NCBI GenBank assembly: GCA_047967505.1
Contig: CM106539.1
DNA length: 64,000 bases
Reading direction: 5' to 3' (one strand)
Source: Dipteris shenzhenensis
Taxonomy: Eukaryota > Polypodiophyta > Polypodiopsida > Gleicheniales
Below are positions 19,532-32,097 of the stretch, piece by piece; within the stretch, counting starts at the first letter, position 1; every line of letters begins with the position of its first letter. A program made the position numbers and the translations under genes. The notes below the pieces were generated by a model, which saw only the letters and a list, made by a program, of their open reading frames with translations, was not told the origin of the DNA and made no database searches.

Positions 19532-22500
19532 ATGCCGCCACTAAAGAGGATGCATAGAGAGAGCCCACCGCCTCAACCACAAGACCCCCTCTAGAGTTCG
19601 TAGTAGCCATCTACATCCTCTCAACCATGGTGACCACAAGCATTCATGGTCTAGAGCGATAGCTCCGAAGAGGATTCAGCGCATGACCAAGAAGAACAAA
19701 TGCCACCCCAGGACTATACAGCCATTGATGGGGCCCAGTCACTGGAACTTGTTTGGCCACCCACATCGACGTATGCTCTTTCCTAGGAAGCAACATCTTA
19801 CTTAGAGCAAAGGCGTCTAGGCAGTTTGCATGAGAGCCTAAAATCCTTGGAGGACAGTCCTACAATGACCACATACATCAAGGACTTTCTCCATTCTTAC
19901 CACTCCAGCAATGCAAAGGTTGGCAAGTACGGTACAATCACTGTACATTAGAGCCCACTAAACATTATTCTCAACAGTACAGTCATTCAAAGGGCTTTCT
20001 CACTGCCAACACAAGGTGTCAAATACCCTAAACGGCCTGCCAATGCAAAGTTTTTCGAAGTACAGGCTCTCCTCACCAAGGGCACAATGTTCCATAGGGA
20101 TGGCATATTGCTTCGCACAATCCTTAACCATCGCCTCAAGGAAGTAGCACGATTCCTATTCACAATCCTGGGGGTTAAGTGTAGCAAGAATCGATCCCTT
20201 CCACTCCGCACATTTGTTTTACTAAGTAGGAAGCTAAAACAAGACTGGGTCCAGCACTTAGTCATCTTCTTTACAAAGAAACTAGATGCTTCTTCGGGCC
20301 AAAAAAGTAAAATTCCACACTTATTGGCTATAATCATAAAAAAAGGACTACAAGATAGAGAAATGACTCTACCCTAGTCACCAAAACCAATTGAGGAGTT
20401 GGACATACCCTTCTCACCAGTATGGGAGCCATCACCAACTTCTCCTACTATCACATCGATAAGTGCAAATGTCTTAGAAGAAATACCTATTCTGGAGGTT
20501 GGGATTGAGGAATTGCCCCATGAGATGCTACAGATAGATGCACAATTACAACAACAACAACTATCAGAGCCATAGGCAAGTTCGACACCAGAACCTGAGG
20601 AAAGATCGGCACCAGAGCCCGAAGCTACATCATCACCAGAACTGCCCATTGATGCCATGCCAATTGATGAGCCACAAGGGGAGCTAGTGCCAGATCAATA
20701 GTATGACTATTGTACACAAGGGACTGAAATATCATTGGAACAACCTCCCCCAAGTACTACAGAATCATCGGGATGGCTACATGGGCACCAATTGTATCAG
20801 TAGTATCGCCAGACCTCATCACCATTTGTCATTCTCCAACATCAAGCTAGCCAAATGATCCAAATGTCAAAACTATTCACTAGCTTGGCCAAGGAAGAAT
20901 ATGTAAGAGAATTAGATAGACAGACTGCAACAGAGATCAAAGACCAATTCTAGGCAATCACCATAGAGGTCAAGGCACTTTGGGTGTAGATAGATGAGAA
21001 GGAGGTAGAAGAAGTGCACATGAACCAAGCTCTCCAAGTTCAAGAGAAGGAAGTGAGAGATGTGACCAACTTCCACCAAAGTCAAACACAATTGACAGCA
21101 GCAGTTCAAGCAATGGCAAGCCTATAGACCTACTATAACTCCTTGACATCTGCACATGTTCAATAGACAGAGGTAGTGAGACAAGCTTGACTCACTCTAA
21201 TTTACAAAGAAGAAGAGCTCCAGGATTGCAAAGACAAGCTTGAAGACATGAAACAATCTTTGGCAGTACGTGCCTTCAGCATTGACAAGCTTACAAGGGA
21301 ATGCAGAATCTTAAAGGACCAATTTGCTACTGCTCAAGAGGCTAGCACTTCACAAGCACAAGTCTTGGACCAATGGTCCAATACCACTGAAGACATTCCT
21401 CAATAGGTAAAGATCACCTTGCAAATGAGAAAGCTTAAGGAGGCATATACAACCATCTACCATCAATACAAAGAAAAAATGAATGAGATGCACTCCCAAA
21501 AGATAATCATCTCCAAGCTTGAACTCCAATTGCTAGTGCACAACAATGAGGCATTGGAAGACAACACTAATGAAGCCCCACTACAATGCACAATGATGGT
21601 GTACCAAGAGCTTGTTGTGACTGCTCTACAAGTGGAAGATCACCTCAATGCACACGTGCTTATCCACTGGAAGCAACTCCAAATCAGGATCATATCTGCT
21701 CATCCAACAATCAAATGGGAGCATTCCATCGGGACTAAAACCCTACGCATAATTTGCCAAGACTTGTCCAAAGATGAGAAAAATATCTTCTGCTTGTCTA
21801 CACATGCCGGGTTTATAGCACTCAAGGCGGATGCTTTCATTGCATATGTATGCCTCATGGGTAGTCCTCCCCTCAGGGTTATTGCAAGTTTGTTACCATT
21901 GCTACAAAGGCCATCACTATTATTTGCAAGGCACAACATAACTGACATTCCACCCATGTAGCTTGATGATCCCATCGCACCAACAAAAAGAAGTGTCGGA
22001 AGATGACAGGACCTATCTCACATCCACCTTCCCATATCTAACCACTCTTTCTGCCAACCTCATAACCTCACTTACCCTTGTTGCTACCACCCTCTTAACC
22101 TTCCTCGACTCCATTCTAACATCTATTCCCTCCATCGTCTCTTTGCTCATGCCTCTCACCATTTCCAACTAACCCAACAGTCACAAACTTACGAGCCCCT
22201 CATACCTAGCTTCTTTCCCTCCCTTGCTAATCCTACCCTTGAGGATTACCAAGCTGCTCAAACCATTTGCCTAGTTCTTCCCCCCCTCCCCTCTGCTCCC
22301 ATTTGTACTCCCATGCCAAGTTCCATTGATGGGTATGATTTTGAGATACCACTTCCCAGTAACCCCATCAAGAAATTTTGGAGAAAATATCATGATATGA
22401 AAACTCGAGGTGGATGGACCCTAGACAACTTTCCTACCAACCTTCGTTAGCATCAAATTAGTGAAGGTTGTATTAACAAGTTGGATCCACAACCTGATTG

Positions 22501-23098
22501 GGGCCACCCCAAGCTCTTTGATGTAATCTTCTTGAAGGAGTACCTACGTGCACCTCCAGGTCTTAGAACCCCATCCCAAGTTCTATGCAGTTCCATGGTG
22601 AAAAAATGGGAAGCCAACATACACACTTTGGATAAAGATTGAACCATTAATTGGCCAATGATCGAACCATACTCTGGTGTAGAATGGAATATCCAAGGCA
22701 TAATTATTTGAGCACTTCAGCAGCATGAGCAAATAATGCATGGCAACATTGATCGCTTCCTTCACCTAAGTGCTATATTCTGTAAAACATTAGAGTTCAT
22801 TCTGGAGGTCCCATGTTACCTCGATTCCCATTTGCCTCCACTCAGTTTCAATCCTAATGAACAGGTCGATGCTCAGATTACAAGCCGACTCTATCAAAGT
22901 GTGATCTTTTAGAAGCACGCCACATATCTTTGTTCGAGCAAATGGTGGATACAGGCTACTTAAAAATTGAGCAAAAATTGTATGGTGCCAAGGCTTTATA
23001 GGACTGGCACGACACAAGTTTCACAGACTGGACTAAAGGCATGGCAATCCAAGTACGTGCTTGCAATAAGCCATAGCCCAAGGACGGGTAATAAAATG
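19532..23098 (+). pseudogene. Third ORF of the gypsy element, decayed, function unknown
   Basis: From ATG 19532 one reading frame can be followed without any frameshift for about 1,190 codons, almost to the 3' LTR. It is interrupted by 24 stops by my count: 18 TAG, 5 TGA, 1 TAA. Codon structure is sensible throughout. Parts seen: an acidic N-terminus; a region (about 19990-20370: EVARFLFTILGVK, KLKQDWVQHLVIFFTKK) that faintly recalls the plant transposon protein domain found next to Athila-like elements; a Pro/Glu-rich stretch (20380-20700); a Gln/Glu/Lys-rich likely coiled coil (20860-21560); and a C-terminal part (22150-22980) with no relative I know. I see no signal peptide or membrane segment that would support an envelope protein. 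Confidence 0.7.
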
Positions 23099-23110
23099 GA
23101 TCCGGGAGTA
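23096..23110 (+). promoter_or_regulatory. Polypurine-tract position before the 3' LTR
   Basis: GGATCCGGGAGTA precedes the LTR start TGTTGTCT at 23111. It is purine-rich but imperfect, as expected for an old copy. Confidence 0.5.
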
Positions 23111-24526
23111 TGTTGTCTCTCTGCCAACATGGACTTAGGTAGAACAGAATGTGTGTGTAGAGTAGTGACAAAGCTCTGCTTGTACTTGCATAAGGCTAGA
23201 AATAATCCCTCTTAGAAATCCAACTTGCATGTTCTACATGCAAGTTCTACATACGATTCCTACATGCAACTTCTACATGCGAGTTCTACATGCAACTCCT
23301 ACATGCAAGTTCTACATGCAACTTCTACATGCGAGTTCTACATGCAACTCCTACATGCGAGTTCTACATGTGAGTTCTACATGCGACTCCTACATGCGAG
23401 TTCTACATGCAACTCCTACATGCGAGTTTTGCATGCAACTCCTACATGTGAGTTCTACATGTGAGTTCTACATGCAACTCCTACATGTAACTCCTACATG
23501 CGAGTTCTACATGCAACTCCTACATGTGAGTTCTACATACAAGTTCTACATGCAACTCCTACATGCGAGTTCTACATGCAACTCCTACATGCAACTTCTA
23601 TATGCAAGCTCTACATGTACAGAGAGAATGTCTTACAATTCCTACATGCAGAGAGAGAAGCTCTCCAACTTGTATAAATACCCCATAATGGAATGAAGCC
23701 CACACTCTTTGGGGCATTGTGTTGAGTTCTATTTTGGTATTCCAAGCAATTGTCTCAAGTGTCCATGCTTCCTTGCACTCCACGTCCAAAAGCATATCCT
23801 AACCTTGCAACTCCTCCTCCCCTCTCCTCCAACCTTGCAACCCATCCTCTCCCTCTCCTCCTCCCTCGTCCTCCTCCCTTCTCCTCCTCCCTCTTCCTCC
23901 TCCTCCTCCTCCTCCTCCCTCCTCCTCCCTTCTCCTCCTCCTCCTCCTCCTCCTCCTCCCTCCTCTCTCTTCTTTCCCCATGCTCTTACACCTTCTTCCT
24001 CTCCCACTTCTATGCTCCCCCTAAACCCTTAGTTCCTCAACCCTTAATCTCCATGATCTACAAGGGAGATAAGTTCTCCACCATGTACTCTACTCAACCT
24101 TGGAATGTCTTCTAAACTCTGGAACCTCCTTCTAAACCTTGGAACTCCTTCTAACCCTGGAACTGCTTCTAAACCTTGGAACCTCCTTCTAACCCTGGAA
24201 CCTCTTTTAAACCCTGGAACCTCCTTCTAAACTCTGGAACCTCCTTCCAACCCTTAAACTCCTCCTAAACCCTGCAACCCCCAATGAAGGCAAAAGCCTT
24301 CATTACCTCAACCATGATGATACACGTTCCTTTTACACATGCATGCACTATGTTTGCTTACCACACTTAATCCTACGTCTCTCACCGAAACACGAATCGA
24401 GGTCCTAAGCTACACGTATACTACAAACGACAACCCCGATATATTTGTAGGTGACAAAAAGCCTCGCAACCCTGCATACTGAGAATACCCTGCTCTTCCT
24501 ATGGAAGCCGTAGGAAAAAGCCAACA
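23111..24526 (+). repeat. 3' LTR of the gypsy element (1416 bp)
   Basis: Matches 8885-10187 throughout. It starts TGTTGTCTCT and ends GCCAACA, followed by the TTCAT duplication. It has more minisatellite units and a slightly different CTC tract. TATAAATA lies at 23673-23680. Confidence 0.92.
23225..23620 (+). repeat. 13-bp minisatellite of the 3' LTR
   Basis: Same CTACATGCAA/CTACATGCGA 13-mers as at 9003-9290 but about 110 bp longer. It contains a TGTGAGTT variant (CTACATGTGAGTT) that is not seen in the 5' LTR. Confidence 0.92.
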
Positions 24527-24531
24527 TTCAT

Positions 24532-25249
24532 GCTTTCCTTCATCATCATGAAATTCCTTTGAGTATTTTGTGGGTTTCTACTTCCCAAATTGAGATATGT
24601 ACATGCCCTTGTGTCTTTTGACTCCTAGATTCACCATCCCATTACCCACCACTACCCTTATGCACATACCACCCCCCCATACTATGTGCCATTGCACTAT
24701 TGACTACCACTATTACTCCTTTTGTATCGCATAGCCAATGTCCTTTCCTTACGTCTATTGCATAGCCAACGTCCTTTCCTTTACTTACCTCACTTTGGTG
24801 TCTCATCCTCTTGTGTGTCACTATGCTTGTCTCTACTCCCACCTTTACATTGATTTAGTCTTCAATGCATCCTCTAGCATGTTTGGGCTATTTTGCTCCA
24901 TCCATCTCTTCTACTGGGGCTGAGGATTGTGGCATAGATCCCCTTCATCTACAAGTCTCTTCAATCAGCCACATGGCTCTTAGCTTGCCTGGCCACTCTA
25001 TGAGTTTCCATGGCCTCGTAACTCTCTATTATATGATACATGAGGTTGATATCATGGCTTATGCTCATACTATAACTTGTGGCAGTGTGCCACCTCATAT
25101 TTCTCATATTTTATGTGTAGACAACGTCGAGCTCTTGTGTTTACACTTTATAGGGATCTTAAGAACAATCATATGAATTATGTTCCTTGATTTCTTTTTT
25201 CGTCCCTCTCCCTTACGTTTATTTCAAAAACCCATCTTTACAAATTATC

Positions 25250-25280
<31 letters not shown>

Positions 25281-26147
25281 TTCATTCTCATTCCAAAAAA
25301 ATTGTTTAATGTGATATCCAATATGTAGTTATGACTCCCTACCTTAAAAGATGCTTTTATGGTTGGAACATTTTATTTCCTTTTTAAGCCTTGTTTATAT
25401 ATATGTATATAGCTAGTTCCATATATTAAACCCCCCCTCTAATTTACACCCTTCCTTCTCAAAAACTCACTAATCCTTTTTGGTAGACTTACACAATTAT
25501 TCTTCTAAAGTGTATCAATTATTTATCGACTAACTTTTATGTTTCTCCTTTATTTTTCCTTAGATTTCTCAATTTCTTCAAATGCTTAATCTAAAAGGAT
25601 TTCATAATTTTCCTTTTTCCTTGGAGTTTATTCATAGACTTAGGCAAGTATTTTTTAGCTTCTTTTTTTGGCAAAATTGAAAAGTTTTCCATCATTTTTT
25701 CCTTAATCATGGGTGTGGAGTAACCCCCACCATCTTCATCACCTTCTTCATTAATGGTGTTTATAAAAAAAGAATGAGATAGTTTTCTTTCTCACAAGGG
25801 TGTGGACTATCCCCCTTTTTTAAAAACATTTCCACTAAAAAAGTGGTGGATCATCCATTGGCATGATTTATTAGTTTTTCATTATGGGTGTGAAGTTTTC
25901 TGTCTAAGGCACAATCACCTTTATATAATACTATAGAATTTGAAAGGTTGTGCTTGTTGCTAGGTAAAGCGATAGCAAACTAGGGAGCACATGCATTACC
26001 TATCTACTAAAATCAAGGGTCTATGTCAGCATCAGTATGGTACATGAATCTAATCCTATTTAGGACATTTATGAATCTAATGTCTCTTTGTCACATTATT
26101 GCTCATAGCTTGTACACTGATTTTTCTTTCCCAACATGATTTCTTGA
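24532..26147. other. AT-rich flank with microsatellite and the GGGTGTGGACTA motif
   Basis: No gene. (TA)n occurs at about 25250-25272. Motifs close to GGGTGTGGACTATCCCCC occur near 25709, 25796 and 25888, as in 3967-4130. GATAGCAAACTAGGGAGCAC (about 25968-25987) parallels GATAACAAGCTGGGGAACAC at about 4469, with similar bases following (GCATTACCTA). This is probably the leader or LTR end of an old gypsy-type element. Confidence 0.4.
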
Positions 26148-26512
26148 TTAGGCTAGTCATCTAGGTTGGGTTTTTCAAGATCTATCTATTCCTGACGAGA
26201 ATTGCTTGGTAGAGGTCACCACAAAATATGAAATTCATGCCACTAAATTATTTTGTGTGCATGTTCTTGATTTAACACAATCGACTGTTGATCAATTCAA
26301 CATTTTTTAGCCATGAGTGATGCCTCATAAAAAACAACTAGTCTTATATTTTGTATATTGTGCTAAGATTGTTGAGATTTTTGCTTGTTATAGAGCTGCT
26401 AGTCCACGTGTCATTACTAGAAGGTGTAGTGCCGAGTGGATTGTTGTCCCCCCAATTTGAATGCAGCTTTGGTTGTGCATGCCATTAGCAAAATTGTTGG
26501 GAGGTTGATGTA
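26148..26512 (+). pseudogene. Decayed coding remnant, unknown
   Basis: One frame reads sensibly for about 120 codons (ASHLGWVFQDLSIPDENCLV, then FCVHVLDLTQSTVDQFNIF, then RRCSAEWIVVPPI). It is broken by TAG, TGA and TGA at positions where CAG or CGA would restore sense. It lies about 160 bp after a PBS-like site, so it may belong to the Gag of an old element. I do not recognise the family. Confidence 0.35.
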
Positions 26513-28309
26513 ATTGTTAATTGTCTATGCATATTGTCAAATTAGGCCTTGGACTATGATGCATAGTATCAAGGTATTCCCTATGCTAGCACCTCTAGCC
26601 AAGAATAGATGGATAGGCTTGTCAAGGGCCAATCTTTTCCAAAGCATTGTACAACAAGAGCTCTTCAATGTTTAGTTTTCTTATTGCATTATTGTAGTAT
26701 TTGTTCACCATAAACTTGTATGTCCTATGAATTGCATGATTGGTATCTTGTGTGGGTCTAGGTTTTCCAACGTCCAAGCCAATGTCATCTCTAGAATGAT
26801 CCTTTGTTGCTATATAGGATGATTTCCTTGAGTCATCATCTCTATTGGTAGGCATTACATGGGGAAGTCTTTTGAATTCTTCAACAATTGTTTGTGGATG
26901 GATGTTAATATTAGCTGCTATCATCTTATTTAGCAGTTCATTCTCCTATGGTAGCCATCACACATGCTTTTGCTGGTTACGATCCTTCTTTGTTCTTGAG
27001 AACATGAAGGAGTTGGCGCCAATCATCTCCTTTGTATGGCTCATACTAGTGCACTCTTTGAAGGTTTTTATATGGCTCATACTAGTGTTTGCATTGTAAG
27101 TTGGAGAGTGCACTCTTTAAAAGTTTTTGTAGGTAAGTATTAATAAGCTCCAATTCATGACGCTTGCAACAACATGGGAGATGTGATGAAGCAACATTCG
27201 AGAGGTTGAAGCTATTTTTAGCAATGTAAATGAATTTTGTTGTGTTGTTGCTTCATTGATGATGCCCTCATGCTCTTTGAAGAAGCAATGCCAAAGAAGC
27301 ATGAAATCATACTTTCTACACTTCACTGCTTTGACATGCTTAAAATGGCCATGTGCTCCAAGTTTTCTGGAGAGACTTTGTGCAAGGGGTTTAAGCATAT
27401 GTTTGTGTTGGAAGGAGCTTGGAAGGAGCTGATTGAAAGAAATCAAAATCAATTTGCAATGCATTCAAGTCTTTCTCTAGAAGCCATCGTGCATACCTTA
27501 AAAAATTGCACTCATTGTTTATATTTGCAAATACAAAGAGGTGTCAAGTAGTTCCAACACTATAATTATCTTTGTATGACTCACACTGGCATGTGCATTA
27601 TAAGTTATAGTGTGCAACATTTAAGGGTTTTTGTATATTAGCACTAAATACTCTCAAAAACAGATAGTAGAAGAAGTTAAGGCCAATTCTCCAAATATAT
27701 CAACATGCAAGGTCAACCACCATCACATCAAACTACTAAAATCACGGAATGGACTTCCTAGCAATGGTAGGGATATGTTATGAAAATGTACTCACAACCA
27801 AATTTGTAAATATTTTAACATAACACTCGCAACAATGAAGATTTCACAAAGAGAAGATGCGAAGCCTAGCATGGCAACCGATAAAATTGCTGTAATAGCA
27901 AAGCTACATAGAATCCACAAGCATAGTGGTCACATTGGTTGTTGCAGTGGCAATCCTATCACATAGGAAAGACCATCAGATAAGTACGAGATCTATCACA
28001 ATCAAGAAGCTCTAAAGAAGAATAACTTTTTGCAACTTGAAATAAGGCCAATCATGAAAGATCCAATATAAGACTCTTCTTTAGTAGAAGAACCAAGTAT
28101 AAAACAAAATCATTGACAAACCTAAACATATGACATACAAGAGCTAAGCACACACAAAACACCTAGTTGCATGACAATAACATAGTTTAAAATAGTCGGA
28201 CCTGGGAATAAATCTAGGGGTGTATGGTTTGTCCCCTAGCTTTGAATAGCCTAGGACCCACCCCACCAGTCACCAAAATAACTGAATGCAAAAAAGTGCA
28301 AAAGATTAT
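26513..28309. other. Anonymous AT-rich region
   Basis: No supported gene. An open frame at 27237-27551 (+, 104 codons) begins with text like DDALMLFEEAMPKK that is faintly reminiscent of plant PPR repeats. The rest does not hold the 35-residue pattern, so it is not called. Confidence 0.3.
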
Positions 28310-28400
28310 GGACATTCAAGGATTGAATGTAGGACCTAAGTTTGAATATTTCTAAGCTTTAGCCACTATGCCATGCACATGCTCGTGCACATTAGAGACG
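28310..28400 (-). mobile_element. tRNA-derived SINE-like head
   Basis: On the minus strand GGCATAGTGGCTAAAGC (28356-28372) fits an RNA polymerase III A box. About 27 bp further on, CATTCAATCC (28320-28329) approximates a B box. The arrangement resembles plant SINE heads. No tail or target duplication was found, so it may be a fragment. Confidence 0.35.
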
Positions 28401-28414
28401 TATTTATAAACATA

Positions 28415-28700
28415 TGTTTATAAGCATGTTCACACTAAAAAAGGGCTCTAACGATGTTGAGGCCCATTGCATTTGCTAATGACAAACCAAAGACTCCTAT
28501 ATCTATCAAAAGGTAGCCAGACACATACTTTACCGAAAGAATAGCCAACGAATCCATGTTTATAAGCATGCCGACACCAAAAAAGAGCTTCGATGATGTT
28601 GAGGCCCACTGCATCTGCTAATGACAAACCAAAGACCCCTATATCTATCATAAGGCATCCAGACACATTCTTTACTGAAAGAATAACTGATGAATCCACA
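28415..28700. repeat. 142-bp tandem duplication
   Basis: GATGTTGAGGCCCA at 28453 recurs at 28595. The copies share TGCTAATGACAAACCAAAGA, CCTATATCTATCA and GTTTATAAGCATG and are about 85-90% alike. Minus-strand frames run through both but show no known domain. Confidence 0.75.
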
Positions 28701-31700
28701 TAGCAAGAAGATTCCCAGCAAACACAGAACCAATCAAAGACAAACCACATGGAGAGCACAAACACTTTAATTAATGAAGCCAAATGAGTGATTCAAGTGC
28801 CATAGCCAACACAATTATATTGGTAGAAAAGTTGAGAAAACCACATAGCCTTTGCTCCTACAAAAGTTTTTCTTAGCCTAGCTTTTAGTAAAGCCTTTCA
28901 AGCTTGTTTCTTATTGTCTACAAAGCCTATCTTTTAGCAAACAATTTAAAGCAGAGAGGTAGGTACGTTGGACTAAGCACCCAACTATGTTTGCTATATT
29001 GACACATGATCCATGTCACACTATAAGGCTACTCTTGTATTAAACCACAAAATAGGTGGTAGCATTCATAATAGACCCAGAATCGATTTGACATGAAAAG
29101 ACTCATAAAACAACACTGGACAGATTCCAAAGACAAACTATAAATTTCACATATGAATTTACAAGGAGCAAGCTGTACCACATTGATACCTAAAGTAGGG
29201 ACTAAATGCATCAAACTTTCAAGCAAGCATGTGAAGTGTCCATGCTTCCTCAAGTCAAAGACAGCCATCCAAAAAAACCTACGAACATAAAAGGACTCCC
29301 ACTTGAATCGCCAAAATGGCAAAAAGAACGAAGAGCATCTGGATGTCTTCGAACGACAAAGTCTTTCGTTTAATCGAAGCCATTGTCAAAGAAAATGCAC
29401 CAACACAAAAGCATCAAGGATTGAATTGTTGAAAGCACTCCATGAAAAATGTTTTGATCAGTCCAACTAGGAATGGAAGAATGAAGGTTCACTAATGCAT
29501 CTCGACCATAGAGGCAACATGCAACAAGCAAAGCTAAAGAAGATTCTTCCCCCACTGTAATCTATCTCATTGATATATTTGATGTGGAATATGTTACCCT
29601 TCTCTAATCTAGTGCAAAATATGTTACCCTTATTTTGATGTAGAATATGTTACCCTTCTTCAATCTAGTGTAGCCACTGAAGTCAATGCATCGATGTAGA
29701 GCCCCCCTAATGCATTTGAACCATGGAGCTAAGATAATTTGAAGAAGACTCTTTTCCTTACTCTAGCATATGTGATGTATTGAAGGCAATCATAGAGAAC
29801 CAACACATAACCAAAGATAGTAGGGTCGAAAGAAACAAAGAATGAACTCCTCCAAACTATTACGATGGAGCATGTAACCAAAGAACAAACGCCTCCAAGC
29901 TATTCTTGACCAATGAAGATCCAAGCAACACAACATAGCCCAACAAAACACAACCCAACAAAATGGTAGACTTGGAACAAAAGCCACAAATCATTTGATT
30001 GATGAAGCAAGCCACCACATGCAATGATTGGCATAACACATCAGAGAAATTAGGAGAGCCACATGAAGAAAGCACCATGTTAAAACCCACCAAGACATCC
30101 ACACAAGCCTGCCACCAAGAATGAGGATAGGCAACATCACCAACTGCAAAAGTAATTTGCCTTTAATTCACCCACTAGTCCCTCGCATGCTTGGAGTAAT
30201 CGTCCTAGATAACCAAAACCTCCTTCTCTTTAGGTAGACCTTGCCATGGGCCTGCCCAAAATCTAAGAAAACATCGTATATGAAATGATTCAGGCCACTC
30301 CCAATCACATAGGTACCAACATATTTGCCTATAAAGAAGCCGACCATCATGCAACACCAATGTGCCACTGTATTTTCATACAATCTCTCACTTTGTTTAG
30401 CCCCACAACAAACCTTCATTTACAACTCTCCACAATTGTTTCTAAGATCATATCAAGAGGGGAGAGAGACAAATGCAAATTTGTGCAGGCGAACATAGAG
30501 AATTGAGCACCCAAGAATGTGTACCCTAAAGGCACCCAAGAATAAGCAAATTGTTTTGGTGATCATATCAAGAGGAGCAACAGATAAATGAAAATTTGTG
30601 TTGGTGAACACATAGATTTGAGCACCCAAGAATATGCACACAAAAGGGATACCTAACATTTATAGGGAGGATCAAGTCCTAACGGACCTTGTGTCGTGTC
30701 TTATGTCCATTTTTTACATTATTTTCCTTTAAAATTTTGACAAAATGCTAGGAATCAAGTTTAGTTACATGCTTGACAATAGAAAGGCTCTCTATTACAA
30801 CTCTAGTTACAGTGAGCATCCAAGAAAATCAAATTTGAACATTTAGAAAAAATTGCAAGATTTTCCATTCTTTAAGGATCACAGACATGTAAGGGTACAT
30901 ATGATGATCATTGAATGAGGCAGGTGGCGGGTAGCAATAAACTGGATAATGTATATTGATTATTTCTTAAATGTGCCATGCCAAAATCTCACATGTTCTT
31001 GTTGTGCTTGATTTATCATCAAATATGATCGTCATCGTTGCAAGGTTTCTTTTTGGAGATGGTTGGCCATGGTAATAAATGATGACAAAAGGCAAGATTC
31101 TCTCAATGAAGCACGAATGATGCAATCATGAAGGTGCCTCTTGGGTAATTAGTACTGAACATTTATATTCACTCGCTAATGAGTTTCCCGACCCAAGATG
31201 TTGATTTGTGTATCTGGGTGGCAATTGGCTGATCGTCTTGCAATGAAGCCTCAGCTTGTAGACAAGGTGCTTGTCAAGCTAGCTTCACTCAACATAACAT
31301 GATGCAGCAATAGTAATTGGTTGTCTCAAGCTCACACACCCATTTTACCACCAGATGCCACTATAGCAGCATGTACTTTTTACCATTGACAAGAAGGCTT
31401 GCCATAGCATCTTGTACCATCTGTGACTTGTCTCAATTTTCTTCACCCAAGCTTTTCTTCTACTCACCCATTATAGCACTCAAGTATACTCAACACACAT
31501 TGCTATCATGATCCTATGATATCAGGGTAGGAAACACTGAAATAATGCCCAGTCAGAAGGTAACTCAGGCAAAAATGTAACATATGATGAGGCCTTGACA
31601 AACGTGGTTATCGAGGAATATATGATGTGTAGTAAGAGCATGTATTCTCTAAGTCCTTATGTCATGGTGGTTGATATATGTCCATGCTGGAATGTGTGGC

Positions 31701-32097
31701 TTAGTATTTGCATAGCACAAAATGATTGAATTTGTATCCTTGATCCCTTCATACTATTTAGCAGATGGATTTTGATATTGACGTCTTTGGTGGCCTGATA
31801 TCTATACCTTATAATTTTGGCAAATTTAGAGTTTGATAGAGGCCAATAGATCCTTGAGAAGCAGTAGCCAGAGTAGCAACAGTAGTTGTGGTAGCAATTG
31901 CAGCTAGGGTAGTAGTTGCAAGAGTAGTAGCAGTGGTAGAGCAGAAGCAGAAGGCATCTAATTACAATAAAACAAATAGAAAAGAAACTCAAGAAACTCA
32001 TGGGACACAGTGGCTGACACTCCTCTACAAGCAAAAATGCAGTCTTGAAGGAATCAATAAATTAAGACATCCAAGCGGAAGCAACGGGAGAGGTAAG
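28701..32097. other. Anonymous region with short tandem duplications
   Basis: No gene is recognised on either strand. Minus-strand frames at 29029-29322 and 29860-30102 lack known motifs. GTTACCCTTC-type units repeat three times at about 29577-29683. The segment around 30446-30560 (GATCATATCAAGAGG) is duplicated at 30561 with a 115-bp offset. Nothing else stands out. Confidence 0.4.
30446..30676. repeat. 115-bp tandem duplication
   Basis: GATCATATCAAGAGG at 30446 and 30561, followed in both by AAATTTGTG, GGCGAACA/GGTGAACA and GAGCACCCAAGAAT. Confidence 0.7.

Larger units (their letters stand above)
8885..24526 (+). mobile_element. 15.6-kb Ty3/gypsy retrotransposon with an extra ORF after integrase
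   Basis: A complete structure: target duplications TTCAT (8880-8884 and 24527-24531), LTRs 8885-10187 and 23111-24526, a PBS-like site, gag, protease, RT-RNase H, integrase and a long third ORF. The order protease-RT-RH-INT is that of Ty3/gypsy, and there is no chromodomain after integrase. The PBS-like sequence, large size and added ORF recall the Tat/Athila side of the family, but I see no second RNase H between RH and INT, so lineage is left open. All genes carry stops or frameshifts, so the element is inactive. Confidence 0.92.

Noticed and set aside
19532-23098. TAG used as a Gln codon (recoding) to explain the many in-frame TAG codons
   Set aside because: TGA also occurs at likely Arg codons, other genes in the window end normally, and the pattern fits C-to-T decay in a plant nuclear genome.
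19532-23098. Envelope gene of a plant endogenous retrovirus
   Set aside because: No signal peptide, membrane segment or cleavage motif was seen in the readable frame; position after integrase alone is not enough.
27237-27551. Pentatricopeptide-repeat gene fragment
   Set aside because: Only a few residues resemble a PPR repeat; the 35-residue periodicity is absent.
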